Notes under the pieces: generated by a model
The model's input: only the letters and a program-made list of their open reading frames with translations
Told to the model about the DNA's origin: nothing
Databases searched by the model: none
Source of the DNA: an uncultured Pseudomonadota bacterium
Lineage (GTDB): Bacteria; Pseudomonadota; Alphaproteobacteria; RF32; CAG-239
Length of the DNA: 20,130 bases
Direction: 5' to 3'
NCBI GenBank assembly: GCA_949295395.1
Contig: CASFLB010000008.1
Location: 1-20,130, forward strand
Position numbers and translations under genes: made by a program
Part shown: in pieces, positions 12,656 through 20,130 of the stretch
Position numbering within the stretch: the stretch's first letter is position 1
Layout: every line of letters begins with the position of its first letter

Positions 12656-13578
12656 GGGGTGGCTTCCTTTTGCAATTTTTCAATTTCAGCAACGGTCTCC
12701 GGCAAAAGTATCATCACTTTTTTGATGCGTCTTGGGTCAACTTCCATAATGCGGAATTTTATTCCTTGTTGCCAATCAATGATTTCTCCGCGGCTTGGAA
12801 TTCGTTGCGCGGTGTGGAAGACAAGGCCCCCTAGTGTTTCTATGACGTCTTCAATACCACTTTCTTCTTTTATCTTTTCAAGGTCAAGGTCCGCTTTTTC
12901 TTTTATTTCGGTCAGTTCAGCGCGGGCGTCGGCGATGATTATGCCATTTTGGACTTGAATACCGTGTTGTTCCTCAAAGTCATATTCATCTTCAATGTTG
13001 CCAACAATCTCTTCCAGTAAGTCTTCAATCGTGACAATTCCGTCGACACCGCCATATTCGTCAATGACAATCGCCATGTGGACTTTGTCGGCTTGCATTT
13101 CGCGCAGAAGGTCTAAAACTCGCATTTCCGGTGAAACAAACTTGACCGGATTGTTAATTATTTCTTTGACCTTAATATTGTTTTGCCCACGGATGAGGCA
13201 CAGGGCTAAATCTATGATGTGTAATATTCCGACAATGTCGTCTAATGAGTCTCCATAAATCGGAATGCGGGAATGCCCCTTTTCGACCATAAGCTTGGCT
13301 AAGTCTGATATCAAACCATCTTGGTGAAAGGCAATAATATCGGCTCTTGGAACCATAACATGACAGCATTTTTTGTCTTTTAGGTAAAGGACATTGTTTA
13401 GAAGAAGCTGCTCGTGTTCCGTGAAAGAATCTTCGGCGTTTTCGGCTCCTTCTTCAATTAATTCTTCAATGGTTTCTCGGACATTTTCGTTTTGTTGTTT
13501 GCGCTGGAAAAAATGTTTCAGCGATGGCAGAAAACCTTTGTTGCCGTTGTTTGTGTTTTCTTGTGACTCATCAGTCAT
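12637..13578 (-). CDS. CorC/HlyC-family CBS-domain protein
   Basis: A 313-aa protein of the CorC type (also called YbeX), without the DUF21 membrane domain. Domain order: an acidic linker (33-60), a CBS pair (about 72-130, starting HVMVPRADI, and 140-200, containing MAIVIDEYGGVDGIVTIEDLLEEIVGNI), and a C-terminal CorC_HlyC domain (about 208-297), with an ending rich in hydrophobic strands. E. coli CorC is linked to Mg/Co efflux with CorA and YbeX to ribosome-related phenotypes; the neighbours phoH, ybeY and lnt match the ybeZ-ybeY-ybeX-lnt order of E. coli. The ATG at 13578 is nine nt past the ybeY stop. It is co-transcribed with its neighbours. Confidence 0.93.
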   Translation of the reverse strand: MTDESQENTNNGNKGFLPSLKHFFQRKQQNENVRETIEELIEEGAENAEDSFTEHEQLLLNNVLYLKDKKCCHVMVPRADIIAFHQDGLISDLAKLMVEKGHSRIPIYGDSLDDIVGILHIIDLALCLIRGQNNIKVKEIINNPVKFVSPEMRVLDLLREMQADKVHMAIVIDEYGGVDGIVTIEDLLEEIVGNIEDEYDFEEQHGIQVQNGIIIADARAELTEIKEKADLDLEKIKEESGIEDVIETLGGLVFHTAQRIPSRGEIIDWQQGIKFRIMEVDPRRIKKVMILLPETVAEIEKLQKEATPCASGQ

Positions 13579-13587
13579 ATCTTTAAT

Positions 13588-14106
13588 TTACTCCATATAG
13601 GGGTTGCTAATGTTTAATTTTTCTAAAATCTTGATTTCGTGGGCTTCCATGATGTCGGCTTCTTCATCGGTTTGGTGGTCATAGCCCAAAAGATGAAGAA
13701 TACCATGTACCAACAAGTGGAGGTAATGGTCGCTCAAAGAAATGTTTTTTTCTTTGGCCTCGCGTTTCATGGTTTCATAAGCAACGATAATATCGCCCAG
13801 CTCAATTTCTTCAAAGAGTGTGCTGTCTTGTTCAAAGTCGGGGTCATCAATGTTGGCAAAAGACAGGACATTGGTTGGTTTATCCATGCCGCGGTAGTCT
13901 TTGTTGAGTTGATGAACCGTTTCATCATTGCTGAGGGTCAGGTTTATGATAATCGGCTTATTGGCTTGAGACAAATAAGCGGGGATTTGCTTTTGCAGAT
14001 CGTCAAAAGCTGTTGTTGCCGCTTGTTTACTGAGAGGATCTATGTCTTTGACCGACTCTTCCCAGCGGTTGTCCTCAATGTTTATATAAAGCTCAGGACT
14101 ATTCAT
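13588..14106 (-). CDS. ybeY: Endoribonuclease YbeY
   Basis: A 172-aa single-domain metalloprotein involved in 16S rRNA 3' maturation and ribosome quality control. The zinc-binding signature HLLVHGILHLLGYDH (130-144) carries the three histidines His134, His138 and His144. Upstream, LNKDYRGMDKPTNVLSFA (67-84) is the second conserved block. The start is set at the ATG at 14106, which gives the usual family N-terminus; the frame is open further upstream, but that extension merely overlaps phoH. The start overlaps the phoH stop by eight nt (ATGAATAG), so the two are translationally coupled. Confidence 0.95.
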   Translation of the reverse strand: MNSPELYINIEDNRWEESVKDIDPLSKQAATTAFDDLQKQIPAYLSQANKPIIINLTLSNDETVHQLNKDYRGMDKPTNVLSFANIDDPDFEQDSTLFEEIELGDIIVAYETMKREAKEKNISLSDHYLHLLVHGILHLLGYDHQTDEEADIMEAHEIKILEKLNISNPYME

Positions 14107-15058
14107 CTTTTTGTTTACTCTTTTCTTCATAAGCTTTGACAATCTTGGCAACCAGACCATGACGGACAACATCGGCGGCACTGAAGGTAACCGAGCCAAT
14201 TCCGGGGATGTTCTTTAAGGTGTCAATGGCGTCTCTTAAGCCGGAAATAACACCACGTGGCAAGTCAACCTGTGACAAGTCGCCGTTTACGACCATGCGA
14301 GAGTTTTCTCCCAAACGGGTTAAAAACATTTTCATTTGCATCGGGGTGGTGTTTTGGGCTTCATCCAAAATGACAAAAGCGTTTGATAATGTGCGGCCGC
14401 GCATGAAGGCTAACGGTGCAATTTCAATTTCGCCGATGGCTAATTTTTTATCAACTTGTTCGGCCGGAAGCATTTCATATAAAGCGTCATAAAGCGGGCG
14501 AAGATAAGGGTCGACTTTGTCTTTTAAATCTCCGGGGAGAAAGCCTAGGTTTTCTCCGGCTTCTACCGCCGGACGCGACAAGATAATCTTGTCAATCTTG
14601 CCTTCGAGCATCATGGATACGGCTAAAGCAACAGCCAAATAGGTTTTACCGGTACCGGCAGGGCCTAAGCCAAAGACCATCTCATTTTTCATCATGGTTT
14701 GAATGTATTTGGCCTGAGTTGCCGAGCGTGGATATATGTGGCGCTTTTTGGTTTTTAAGACAATGTCTGCTAAAGAGACTTCATCATCACTTATTTCTGA
14801 TGGGGCGTCGCTCATGCGGACAGCGGCTTTGACTTCCTGTTCGCCGACGGCAATGCCTTTTGATAGTTTGTGGTGCAAAATTTCAAGCGCTGTTTTGGCT
14901 TGTTTGACCGCCTCGTCGTTGCCACGAATCACGATTTGATTGCCGAAAGAGGAAATTTCTACTCCCAGCAAGGTCTCGATGGTTCTGAGGTTGCTGTCTT
15001 GGGGACCGACAAGTTGTTGGACAAGTTGGTTGTTAAACAATTCGAATGTGTCTTCCAT
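14099..15058 (-). CDS. PhoH-family ATPase (YbeZ type)
   Basis: A 319-aa cytoplasmic ATPase. The N-terminal 60 residues form a KH-like segment (VEISSFGNQIVIRGNDEAVKQA). The helicase-like ATPase core follows: Walker A GPAGTGKT (132-139), SRPAVEAGENLGFLPGD (161-177), and Walker B FVILDEAQN (228-236). VVNGDLSQVDLPRG (257-270) and the C-terminal SAADVVRHGLVAKIVKAYE complete the YbeZ pattern. YbeZ works with YbeY in RNA processing. AAGGAG lies seven nt before the ATG at 15058, within the 3' end of miaB, whose stop is two nt away. Downstream ybeY overlaps by eight nt. Confidence 0.96.
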   Translation of the reverse strand: MEDTFELFNNQLVQQLVGPQDSNLRTIETLLGVEISSFGNQIVIRGNDEAVKQAKTALEILHHKLSKGIAVGEQEVKAAVRMSDAPSEISDDEVSLADIVLKTKKRHIYPRSATQAKYIQTMMKNEMVFGLGPAGTGKTYLAVALAVSMMLEGKIDKIILSRPAVEAGENLGFLPGDLKDKVDPYLRPLYDALYEMLPAEQVDKKLAIGEIEIAPLAFMRGRTLSNAFVILDEAQNTTPMQMKMFLTRLGENSRMVVNGDLSQVDLPRGVISGLRDAIDTLKNIPGIGSVTFSAADVVRHGLVAKIVKAYEEKSKQKDE

Positions 15059-15060
15059 GT

Positions 15061-16392
15061 TTAGACTCCTTCTACTCTTCCGGTTAATGAATTGGTGGTG
15101 GCGTCGGTTACTCTGATGTTGACGATTTTGTTCAGATAATCAGAGGAAAGTTCGGCGTGCAAATTCTGCATATAAGGGGTGCGCCCGATTAGTTGTTTGG
15201 CGTGACGCCCTTTGTGTTCAAACAAGACCGGCATGACTTGGCCAACGCTGGCTTGATTAAACTTGGTTTGATAATCAAATAAAAGGTTTTGTAATATCTC
15301 AAGCCGCTCTTTTTTGATTTTTTCGGGTATCTGATTGGGCATAATGGCTGCCGGTGTTCCGGGGCGCGGGCTGTATTTGAATGAAAAGGCCTGAATGTAT
15401 TTGACCTTGTTGACAACATCAAGCGTGGCTTGGAAATCTTCATCGCTTTCTCCGGGGAAGCCGACGATGAAGTCTGAAGACATTCCAATCTTGGGGTTCG
15501 CTTCTTTGAGCTTGTCAATGATTCTTAAGTAATCACCCGATGTGTGGCGGCGGTTCATGGCTTTTAAGATTTTATCCGAACCAGACTGAATCGGTAAGTG
15601 TAGGTAAGGCATGAGCTTGTCAACGTCTTTATAGCAGGCGATTAAGTCATCGGTCATGTCGGCCGGATAAGATGTGGTGTAACGAATGCGCTTTAAGCCA
15701 TCAAGTTCTGCCAGTTTGCGGATTAAGTAAGCCAAAGAGCGTTCTTGGCCATCTTGGTCTTCGCCGTGATATGAATTGACGTTTTGACCAAGCAAATTCA
15801 GCTCAACGCTGCCGTCGGCAACAAGGCGTTTGGCTTCTTCTAAAATGTCTTTAACCGGACGAGAATATTCGGCGCCACGGGTATAAGGCACAACGCAGTA
15901 GGTGCAAAAATTGTTGCAACCTTCTTGAATGGCTAAGAACGAGCAACCGCCAGTGGCATGATTTATCGGTAAGGAGTCAAATTTGTCTTCGGCCGGAAAG
16001 TCGGTATCAATAACAAAGGTGCCTTTTTTGCGGCGAACTTTTTCTAATATCTCCGGCAGGCGATGATATGTCAGCGGGCCAGTGGCAAAATCTACAAAAG
16101 GTGCGCGTTTCCAGATTTGTTCATCTTCGGCCTGAACCACACAGCCACAGACACCGATAATTGTGTCTTTGCCTTCGGCAAGGCGTTCTTCACGGATTAG
16201 ATTCAGACGGCCTAAATCTGAAAATACTTTTTCAGCCGCTTTTTCTCTGATGTGGCAGGTGTTGAAAATAACGATGTCAGCCTCTTTAAGAGTGGGAGTT
16301 GCGTGATGCCCGAGGCTTTCAAGTATGGCGGCGATGCGTCCTGAATCGTAGACGTTCATTTGGCAGCCGAAGGTTTTTATATAATATTTCAT
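15061..16392 (-). CDS. miaB: tRNA-2-methylthio-N6-dimethylallyladenosine synthase MiaB
   Basis: A 443-aa radical-SAM methylthiotransferase that converts i6A37 to ms2i6A37 in tRNAs reading UNN codons. The UPF0004 domain has its iron-sulfur cysteines at Cys10 (FGCQMN), Cys46 (FNTCHIREKAAEKVF) and Cys84 (VCGCVVQ). The radical-SAM cluster is CNNFCTYC (Cys159, Cys163, Cys166). SSDFIVGFPGE and FKYSPRPGTPAA are family motifs, and a TRAM domain ends the protein (about 378-440). The only purine-rich ribosome-site match, AAGGA, directly abuts the ATG at 16392 with no spacer, so initiation may use a weaker AAGAA further up. It is the first gene of the minus-strand cluster, with its own promoter at 16428. 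Confidence 0.97.
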   Translation of the reverse strand: MKYYIKTFGCQMNVYDSGRIAAILESLGHHATPTLKEADIVIFNTCHIREKAAEKVFSDLGRLNLIREERLAEGKDTIIGVCGCVVQAEDEQIWKRAPFVDFATGPLTYHRLPEILEKVRRKKGTFVIDTDFPAEDKFDSLPINHATGGCSFLAIQEGCNNFCTYCVVPYTRGAEYSRPVKDILEEAKRLVADGSVELNLLGQNVNSYHGEDQDGQERSLAYLIRKLAELDGLKRIRYTTSYPADMTDDLIACYKDVDKLMPYLHLPIQSGSDKILKAMNRRHTSGDYLRIIDKLKEANPKIGMSSDFIVGFPGESDEDFQATLDVVNKVKYIQAFSFKYSPRPGTPAAIMPNQIPEKIKKERLEILQNLLFDYQTKFNQASVGQVMPVLFEHKGRHAKQLIGRTPYMQNLHAELSSDYLNKIVNIRVTDATTNSLTGRVEGV

Positions 16393-16427
16393 TCCTTAAT
16401 TCTTGTTGTTTCTTCCTATATCCTTTT

Positions 16428-16456
16428 ATTGTAAGCTATATTCGTTATTTTTTCAA
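16428..16456 (-). promoter_or_regulatory. Promoter of the miaB-phoH-ybeY-corC-lnt operon
   Basis: On the minus strand, TTGAAA (16456-16451, 5/6) and TACAAT (16433-16428, 5/6) are separated by exactly 17 bp. No other comparable site occurs before lnt, consistent with a single operon promoter. Confidence 0.7.
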
Positions 16457-16483
16457 ATGTTATTTATGAATTTCTTAATTTTA

Positions 16484-16489
16484 TATAAT
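16484..16489 (+). promoter_or_regulatory. Possible -10 element for the TerB-like gene operon
   Basis: A perfect TATAAT lies 82 nt upstream of the start at 16571, but no convincing -35 is found at 16-18 bp. A second candidate, TATAGT at 16523-16528, has TTGTGT only 15 bp upstream. One of these probably drives the plus-strand run. Confidence 0.3.
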
Positions 16490-16570
16490 AGTGCTGGAAA
16501 ATTGTGTATTTTTCTGTTAGTATATAGTCGTGATAACCACTATTTGAAAGACTTTACAATGGAGCATGAT

Positions 16571-16993
16571 ATGGAAATTATTGCCAGCCTTAATGAAGAC
16601 AATAAACTGACTTTTCTTAAAGTTTTTGCAAAGCTGGCTGCCGCTGATGGGCATATTGATTCTGAAGAAAAAGATTTTATTGACGATGTGGCCTTGCGTT
16701 ATGGTATTCCGTCTTCCCGAATCGCTGAAATTTGGCAGAAGGAAAGTGATGAGGCTTTGGTTGAAGAGGTTAAAAATATTCATAATCGTCGTGCCGCTTT
16801 GATGTTGATTAAAGAAATGTGCTTTTTATCTCATGCTGATGATGATTTGTCGGATAATGAGGTTTTATTCATTGGAAAAATCGGTGAAGCTCTCGGTGTT
16901 AGCTTAGAAAAAATCCAAGAAATAAGCAATTGGGTGATTGATCGTTTGATGTGGCTTGAACGCGGCCGCGTTATCTTTGAAGAAGTTTCCTAA
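16571..16993 (+). CDS. TerB-family (tellurite resistance TerB/DjlA N-terminal-like) protein
   Basis: A 140-aa all-helical protein with the TerB signature FAKLAAADGHIDSEEKDFIDDVALRYGI (key residues AADG-ID-EE) and a second acidic motif, SHADDDLSDNEVLFIGKIGEALGV. These Asp/Glu pairs are the proposed metal- or membrane-linked sites of the TerB fold. It stands alone, without other ter genes, so tellurite resistance should not be assumed; stand-alone TerB proteins are common and uncharacterised. The start is placed at the ATG at 16571, which has GGAG six nt upstream; an ATG four codons earlier (16559) would contain that SD. It begins a plus-strand run divergent from miaB. Confidence 0.75.
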   Translation: MEIIASLNEDNKLTFLKVFAKLAAADGHIDSEEKDFIDDVALRYGIPSSRIAEIWQKESDEALVEEVKNIHNRRAALMLIKEMCFLSHADDDLSDNEVLFIGKIGEALGVSLEKIQEISNWVIDRLMWLERGRVIFEEVS

Positions 16994-17010
16994 CAACTTA
17001 GGGAGGAAAA

Positions 17011-18003
17011 ATGAGCGATAATTCTGATAAATCTTATAACATTGGGCCTTCTGAAGTTTTGCATGATGATAACCATCGTGTCGACAAGCCTGAGGCTATC
17101 ATTCGCCGTGTGGTTGAAAAAAAATATCCGAAGCTTTCTTATGAAAAAACAAGCGAGGTTATTCATCATTTGGTTGAACAGCCCGGTGATGTGAAAATCA
17201 GAGCCGGAGATGAAGATATTCGGGTTGATTCTTTGACCGAGTATGTGGCGGATATGATTGAACGTATGAATGCCAGCGAATCGGATGGCGGTGATAATCC
17301 TTTGTCAGAGTATTATCAATGGATTGAAAGCGGGCAAAAAGTTTTGTCGCATATGAATGATGGTTTTATTTCTCATGATGATTTAACGGAACGAAACGAG
17401 CTTTTGACCGAGTTTGACCAACGCGAAGTTGATTTGATGACTTGTGTAATGTTATATCGTCGTTGTAATTTGGAAGATCCTCGCGTTAAGCGTAAATATG
17501 ATGAAATAAATCGAAAATTGGTAAAACTTAGAGAAATTCGAAGTTCTATTATTACGTCAACGAAAGACAAAGCTGATGAAAAGCCTCAAAATGCTGCAGA
17601 AAAAGCACGTGACGGTGCTGTGGCTCTTGTTTATATCGGCGTATTGGATCGCTTAAAGCGTGAAGCGTTGAATGGTGATGCTCAGATTTCTGATGAGAAA
17701 AAACGCTCGCTTAATATTTATTTTGAGCCTCATGTCAATAGCGCCTATATCTTGTCTTCTATTCGGGCTGATTTGCAAAATAAAAATCGTTTTCAAGAGA
17801 GCTTGGCTGAGCGGTTGTTGCAAAAAAGAGAAGAAAAACAGGCTCTTTCTTTGGAAAATATTCAACAGAAGTTAGCAAAACTTTCCGGTAGGGTGCAGCC
17901 AATGCCGTCAACGGTCGGAAAATCTGTTGATGGAACAAATCGTACGTTTGACATAAACCGCTATATGATGCTAAAAGAAAAAGAAGAGCTGATGAGAGCT
18001 TAG
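17011..18003 (+). CDS. Hypothetical cytoplasmic protein, helical and charged
   Basis: I do not recognise a family for this 330-aa protein. It has no signal peptide or membrane helix. It is rich in Asp, Glu, Lys and Arg and appears mainly helical. A central segment contains a CVMLYRRCNLEDPRVKRKYDEI stretch (two nearby Cys), followed by a likely coiled region, an Ala-rich helix (KARDGAVALVYIGVLDRL) and a Gln/Lys/Glu-rich coiled coil (about 250-290). The C-terminus has a linker with Pro and Gly, then a short conserved-looking helix. The ATG at 17011 is preceded by GGGAGGAAAA, a strong ribosome site, and starts 17 nt after the TerB-like stop. Its place between terB-like and yggT-yggU-folD implies co-transcription, not a shared function. 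Confidence 0.8.
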   Translation: MSDNSDKSYNIGPSEVLHDDNHRVDKPEAIIRRVVEKKYPKLSYEKTSEVIHHLVEQPGDVKIRAGDEDIRVDSLTEYVADMIERMNASESDGGDNPLSEYYQWIESGQKVLSHMNDGFISHDDLTERNELLTEFDQREVDLMTCVMLYRRCNLEDPRVKRKYDEINRKLVKLREIRSSIITSTKDKADEKPQNAAEKARDGAVALVYIGVLDRLKREALNGDAQISDEKKRSLNIYFEPHVNSAYILSSIRADLQNKNRFQESLAERLLQKREEKQALSLENIQQKLAKLSGRVQPMPSTVGKSVDGTNRTFDINRYMMLKEKEELMRA

Positions 18004-18036
18004 TTTTGCCGACCTGTTGCGAGGAGTATTGAAATT

Positions 18037-18339
18037 ATGGGAATGTTGTTGGAACCTTTCCTTTATGTTTTTTCGTTGTTGATTGATATTTATTTTAATA
18101 TTGTGGTTTTGGAAGTCGTTTTGAATTGGCTTTTGTATTTCAAAATTATAAAGGTTGATAATGCCGTTACTTCTAAGGTTATGGAAGTTTTAAGTTTGTT
18201 AACCCAGCCGGTTTATGCTAAAATCAGAGCGAAAGTTCCTCCTTTGGCCGGACTTGATTTTTCGCCGTTTATCTTACTTATTGGCCTTTTGTTTGTCGGG
18301 CGCTTGGCTGATAGGATTGCGGCATTGCTTGTCGGATAA
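18037..18339 (+). CDS. YggT-family membrane protein
   Basis: A 100-aa protein with two hydrophobic stretches (about 4-36 and 76-98) joined by a loop carrying LTQPVYAKIRAKVPPLAGLDFSPFILL, the YggT signature (P-x2-...-PP-GLD-SP). YggT proteins are inner-membrane proteins implicated in osmotic and cation tolerance and sometimes in cell division. It is followed after two nt by yggU, a pairing common in bacteria. GAGGAG lies about ten nt upstream of the ATG at 18037. Confidence 0.9.
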   Translation: MGMLLEPFLYVFSLLIDIYFNIVVLEVVLNWLLYFKIIKVDNAVTSKVMEVLSLLTQPVYAKIRAKVPPLAGLDFSPFILLIGLLFVGRLADRIAALLVG

Positions 18340-18341
18340 CT

Positions 18342-18659
18342 ATGGTTTGGGAAGAAAATAGTGACGGGTTCTTTTTAAGGGTGCGCTTAACACCAAATGC
18401 GGCGGCTGTGGCTTATGGTGGGGTTTTTGTTGATGCCAATCAAAGAGAATTTTTGAAAATAAGTGTTGTTTCCGTTCCTGAAAAAGGTAAGGCAAATAAG
18501 GAACTGGTGGCTCTTTTGGCTCGGGTGCTGCGTTTGCCTAAAGGGGCTTTTGATATTGTCGGCGGCCAGACTGATCGGTATAAAAAAATTAAAATTGAGT
18601 GCGATGATGTCGATCGGTTATGCGAAGCTATTCAAGGTTTGGTAAAGGGTGAGAAATGA
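18342..18659 (+). CDS. DUF167 (YggU) family protein
   Basis: A 105-aa small soluble protein with the DUF167/YggU signature: LRVRLTPNAAAVAYGG, LKISVVSVPEKGKANKELVALLARVL (the PxxGKAN block), and a closing IVGGQTDRYKKIKIE strand. The function is not established. Its TGA stop overlaps the folD start as ATGA (18656-18659), so the two are coupled. Confidence 0.92.
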   Translation: MVWEENSDGFFLRVRLTPNAAAVAYGGVFVDANQREFLKISVVSVPEKGKANKELVALLARVLRLPKGAFDIVGGQTDRYKKIKIECDDVDRLCEAIQGLVKGEK

Positions 18660-19498
18660 TTATTGATGGTAAAAAATTGGCTGAAAATGTTCGGCAGAGT
18701 TTGAAAAAAATTATTGATGAAGAGAAAATTGTTCCGGTTTTGGCTGTGATTTCGGTCGGAAAGGATAAGGCCAGCCAAATTTATGTTCGAAATAAGGAAA
18801 AAGCAGCGGCTGAGATTGGAGTTAAGTGTGATGTCTATTCTTTTTCCGATGATGTTTCTCAGCAAGAACTTGAAAACCTCGTTTTGAAGCTGAATTGCGA
18901 TAAGGCGGTTAACGGAATTATTATACAGCAACCTTTGCCGAAGGCTCTTGATGGGGACGCTTTATTGGATTTGATTTCTCCTCAAAAAGATGTGGACGGC
19001 TTCGGGGTGTTTAATGCCGGTCGCCTTTTGCTTAATGAAAAGGGCGGTCTTGTGGCCGCTACCCCGAAAGGAATTTTGCGAATGCTGGAATCGACCGGAG
19101 AAACTTTGGCCGGAAAACACGCGGTTATTATCGGACGATCAAAAATTGTCGGTCGTCCGCTGGCGGCTTTGCTCTTGAATCAGCATTGCACGGTAACGGT
19201 GGCTCACTCTAAAACTCAACATCTGCCAGAGCTTTGTCAATGTGCTGATATTTTAATCGCCGCTTGTGGTCAACCCAAAATAGTCAAGAAAAACTGGGTG
19301 AAAAAAGGCGCTCTTGTTCTTGATGTGGGAATTAATCGTGATGAAAACGGAAAAATTTGCGGTGATGTTGATTTTGATGATGTGGTCGATGTGGCTAAAT
19401 TTGTTTCTCCCGTTCCGGGTGGTGTGGGGCCGATGACTGTGGCTATGCTTTTGGAAAATACGGTTCAAACTTGTCTTGTTCAAACGAAGGAAAACTAA
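18656..19498 (+). CDS. folD: Bifunctional methylenetetrahydrofolate dehydrogenase/cyclohydrolase FolD
   Basis: A 280-aa enzyme of one-carbon metabolism that interconverts 5,10-methylene-, methenyl- and 10-formyl-tetrahydrofolate. The catalytic YVRNK has Tyr43 and Lys47; IIIQQPLP and PQKDVDGF form the folate site; IIGRSKIVGRP is the nucleotide-binding loop; and PVPGGVGPMT closes the active site. Two motif positions are atypical: QLPLP reads QQPLP, and the usual PCTPxG reads AATPKG, lacking the cysteine that many family members carry. The catalytic lysine and the two Asp of DVDG are intact, so it should be active. Length is normal. It starts by the ATGA overlap with yggU and is followed directly by the yqaA-like gene. 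Confidence 0.95.
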   Translation: MIIDGKKLAENVRQSLKKIIDEEKIVPVLAVISVGKDKASQIYVRNKEKAAAEIGVKCDVYSFSDDVSQQELENLVLKLNCDKAVNGIIIQQPLPKALDGDALLDLISPQKDVDGFGVFNAGRLLLNEKGGLVAATPKGILRMLESTGETLAGKHAVIIGRSKIVGRPLAALLLNQHCTVTVAHSKTQHLPELCQCADILIAACGQPKIVKKNWVKKGALVLDVGINRDENGKICGDVDFDDVVDVAKFVSPVPGGVGPMTVAMLLENTVQTCLVQTKEN

Positions 19499-20116
19499 AT
19501 GGTACTTAAACGGATTTCAGATTTTTTCAGAGGGATGATTCAATCCTGTTATGACTGGATGCTTCGTATGGCGGCCAGTCCTTATGCTATGTATTTTTTG
19601 GCTTTGGTTGCTTTTGCCGAAAGCTCTTTCTTTCCAATTCCTCCTGATATCATGCTGATTCCGATGGTGTTGGCCATGCCCGAAAAGGCTTGGAAAATTG
19701 CCGGCGTGACAATGATTTCAAGTGTTATCGGCGGTTATTTCGGTTATGCTATCGGTGTGTTTGGGTATGAACTTATTGCGAAACCGATATTGAGTTTTTA
19801 TGGATATATGCATCAGTTCGAAGTTTTTCAGGGGTATTATCATGATTGGGGAGCTTGGATTGTGTTTGGTGCCGGTATTACGCCGTTTCCTTATAAAGTT
19901 ATTACAATTGCCAGCGGTGCCGTCGGCCTTAACCTTTGGGTGTTTGGGCTTGCCTCGGTTTTGGCTCGTGGAATGCGCTTTTATTTGGTGGCGTGGTTAC
20001 TCAAAAAATATGGCGAGCCGATGAAGATTTTTATTGAAAAACATTTGGGTAAACTCTCTGTTCTCTTTTTGATTTTGCTTATCGGCGGTTTTTACAGTAT
20101 TAAGTATTTGAATTAA
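19499..20116 (+). CDS. YqaA-family (DedA/VTT-domain) inner-membrane protein
   Basis: A 205-aa membrane protein with about five hydrophobic segments and the SNARE-associated/DedA-like layout: FAESSFFPIPPDIMLIPMVL (the E-x3-FP-IPP re-entrant motif), GGYFGYAIGVFGYE, then FGAGITPFPYKVITIASGAVGL (the F/G-x3-PFPYK motif) and an Arg-rich end of helix (LARGMRFYLVAWLLKKYG). The relatives are membrane transporters or scramblases for lipid carriers. The YqaA branch is uncharacterised in detail. The ATG begins immediately after the folD stop; AAGGA about eight nt upstream lies inside folD. It is the last gene in the window, 14 nt from the end. Confidence 0.9.
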   Translation: MVLKRISDFFRGMIQSCYDWMLRMAASPYAMYFLALVAFAESSFFPIPPDIMLIPMVLAMPEKAWKIAGVTMISSVIGGYFGYAIGVFGYELIAKPILSFYGYMHQFEVFQGYYHDWGAWIVFGAGITPFPYKVITIASGAVGLNLWVFGLASVLARGMRFYLVAWLLKKYGEPMKIFIEKHLGKLSVLFLILLIGGFYSIKYLN

Positions 20117-20130
20117 ATCCTTGTTTTTTT

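Noticed and set aside
13639..14139. 166-codon plus-strand open frame across ybeY
   Set aside because: It is antisense to ybeY, whose zinc motif and family match are clear; the plus-strand product has no recognisable features.
16571..16993. Tellurite-resistance or defence-type ter operon
   Set aside because: Only a single TerB-like gene is present; no terC, terD, terE, terZ or terA-like genes flank it.

Overview
The window looks like chromosomal DNA of a low-GC alphaproteobacterium. The main evidence is the minus-strand gene order miaB-phoH-ybeY-corC-lnt followed by an XRE regulator, which is characteristic of Alphaproteobacteria, plus a C-terminal run of yggT-yggU-folD-yqaA. AT-rich spacers and a repetitive cysteine-rich surface-type protein would suit an uncultured host-associated (for example gut) lineage. 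That placement is an inference and cannot be proved from this sequence. I see no phage, CRISPR, intact transposase or recognisable defence island.

Layout. 1-1.35 kb holds the 3' end of a gene for a cysteine-rich protein with five EGF-like tandem modules, closed by a strong terminator. 1.4-3.9 kb holds three plus-strand genes: an M16-peptidase-like protein that has lost its HxxEH zinc site, a GtrA-type membrane protein, and an ASCH-like protein with an acidic tail. 3.95-4.47 kb holds tRNA-Ser(CGA), its terminator, and a 252-bp tandem duplication that carries the tRNA 3' end plus terminator a second time, with a long hairpin and another terminator-like hairpin between the copies. 4.47-6.1 kb holds a membrane-anchored Skp/OmpH-like protein and a MerR regulator divergent from a flavodoxin-fold oxidoreductase, whose promoter has the 19-bp spacing of MerR-controlled promoters. 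6.1-8.4 kb holds a YrbL-like kinase-fold protein, an EEP-superfamily phosphodiesterase and trmB; the last two converge with overlapping stop codons. 8.5-10.5 kb holds an orphan four-helix membrane protein with a large soluble domain. 10.5-16.4 kb is the conserved minus-strand cluster XRE-lnt-corC-ybeY-phoH-miaB. 16.4-20.1 kb is a plus-strand run of a TerB-like protein, an unknown 330-aa cytoplasmic protein, yggT, yggU, folD and yqaA.

How it fits together. The minus cluster is a housekeeping operon covering tRNA modification (miaB), RNA metabolism (phoH, ybeY), a CBS-domain membrane or ion-homeostasis protein (corC) and lipoprotein maturation (lnt). Several of its genes overlap or nearly abut. 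The regulator after it has its own promoter and shares a bidirectional terminator with the orphan membrane-protein gene. That orphan gene sits on the opposite strand where metK commonly lies in alphaproteobacteria (xre-metK-trmB).

The most unusual pattern is a 31-nt palindromic core present three times, at 4095, 4347 and 6155. In each case it is nested inside an outer stem that makes the whole structure look like an intrinsic terminator. The outer stem differs in sequence between loci but is paired in each, and the core ends resemble IS3/IS150-type termini.
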